This document shows, piece by piece, positions 5,437 through 6,132 of a stretch of DNA of 6,132 nt (position 1 is the stretch's first letter; the number at the start of each line of letters is the position of its first letter). A program made the position numbers and the translations under genes. Origin of the DNA: Tardiphaga sp. Its GTDB lineage: Bacteria; Pseudomonadota; Alphaproteobacteria; Rhizobiales; Xanthobacteraceae. The DNA is taken from contig JAQGJF010000213.1 in the NCBI GenBank assembly GCA_028290765.1, positions 1 to 6,132 of the forward strand, given 5' to 3'. The notes under the pieces are model-generated. The model was not told where the DNA came from and did no database searches. It saw only the letters and a program-made list of their open reading frames with translations.

Positions 5437-6132
5437 TCAGGCCTTGTCGCCGACGGGCGAGAACAAATATCCGCCGCCACGAATCGTCCGGATCACCGCC
5501 GGTTTGGTCGGATCCGGCTCGATCTTGCGGCGGATTCGCATGATTCGCAGGTCGACGGCGCGGTCGAAGGCCTCGCTGTCGCGGGCATTGGCCAATTCCA
5601 GCAGGCGCTCGCGTGACAGCACGCGTTTCGGATTGGCCGCGAACACCTTGAGCAGGCCGAATTCGGACGCGGTGAGCGGATGCTCGTTGCCTTCATCGTC
5701 GCGCAAGGCCTGCGCCTCGAGGTCGAGCCATTTGGTGCCGAATCGCACCAATTGCTCCTTGGCCGCCTTGTTCGATGCCGCGTTGGAAGCCGCTTCGACG
5801 GCTCTCACCGGCGCGCTTCGCCGCAGCACCGAACGAATCCGCGCCATCAATTCGCGCAGCTCGCAGGGTTTTGCGATGTAATCGTCGGCGCCGAGCTCGA
5901 GCCCGACCACCCGGTCGATCGGGCTTGCGGTGGCGGTCAGCATGATCACCGGCACATTGGTGCGGCTCTTGAGGTCGCGGATGATCGACAGCCCGTCTTC
6001 CTCGGGCATGTTGAGGTCGAGCACGACGAGATCGGGCACGCCGGTTTCGATGGCGCCGCGCAGGCTCTTGCCGCCGTCGCACAGCGTAATGGTGAAGCCG
6101 TGCATCTTGAGATAATCGCCGACCATCTCGCG
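5437..6132 (-). CDS. OmpR/PhoB-family two-component response regulator (N-terminus outside window)
   Basis: DNA-binding response regulator; 231 codons are visible and the frame is open at the right edge, so the true start lies beyond 6132. What is missing should be about 15-25 residues carrying the first strand and acidic pair of the receiver domain. Counting from the ATG at 6126 for reference, the phospho-acceptor is Asp37 in VVLDLNMP, followed by Thr64 in MLTA and Lys86 in AKP. The receiver ends near residue 104. An alanine-rich linker (105-125) joins it to a winged-helix domain at about 128-224, recognised by LTASEFGLLKVF (151-162), RAVDLRIMRIRRKIE (189-203) and IRGGGYLF (215-222). The ATG at 6126 is not the likely start because it would remove the conserved acidic residues. 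No histidine kinase is visible; it may lie to the right. The signal and targets are unknown. The sigma factor gene 288 bp downstream could be a target, which is inference. Confidence 0.95.
   Translation of the reverse strand, partial: REMVGDYLKMHGFTITLCDGGKSLRGAIETGVPDLVVLDLNMPEEDGLSIIRDLKSRTNVPVIMLTATASPIDRVVGLELGADDYIAKPCELRELMARIRSVLRRSAPVRAVEAASNAASNKAAKEQLVRFGTKWLDLEAQALRDDEGNEHPLTASEFGLLKVFAANPKRVLSRERLLELANARDSEAFDRAVDLRIMRIRRKIEPDPTKPAVIRTIRGGGYLFSPVGDKA

Overview
The window looks chromosomal and comes from a high-GC alphaproteobacterium. Protein style and gene content suggest the Bradyrhizobium/Rhodopseudomonas group (Nitrobacteraceae), but this is inference from family resemblance, not a search. 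Every gene I can support lies on the minus strand, so transcription runs from high to low coordinates. The long plus-strand open frames are GC-rich shadows. No tRNA, rRNA, CRISPR array, insertion sequence or phage gene was seen.

In transcription order, the right end (6132-5437) holds an OmpR/PhoB-type response regulator cut at its N-terminus by the window edge. A 288-bp non-coding gap with a perfect 11-bp inverted repeat follows. Next come an ECF-type RNA polymerase sigma factor (5148-4537) and a 67-residue exported protein with two cysteines (4438-4235). That small gene has a strong ribosome binding site, a possible ECF-type promoter and its own hairpin terminator (4188-4153). No recognisable anti-sigma gene is adjacent to the sigma factor within the window.

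The centre (3996-1443) is a compact operon for a cytochrome bd-type, CIO-like quinol oxidase: cydA, cydB and a 43-residue DUF2474/CydX-like membrane peptide. All three are translationally coupled. CydB starts in an ATGA overlap, and the peptide starts at TTG in a TTGA overlap. The short Q-loop region and 472-residue length of CydA point to the cyanide-insensitive oxidase branch rather than E. coli-type bd-I. No cydDC genes are in view. The cydA leader and the end of the preceding gene are rich in interleaved inverted repeats.

The left part holds an exported L,D-transpeptidase of the YkuD family (1259-663), which acts on periplasmic peptidoglycan. After it comes the N-terminal 199 residues of a general L-amino-acid ABC transporter binding protein (AapJ/BztA type), running off the window at position 1.

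The genes do not form one pathway. They read as neighbouring units: a regulatory block (response regulator, sigma factor, small exported protein), a respiratory operon, a cell-wall enzyme and a nutrient-uptake protein. I see no clearly new large system. The most interesting items are the orphan-looking sigma factor with its small secreted neighbour, the unusual-start micro-subunit, and the interleaved repeats before cydA.
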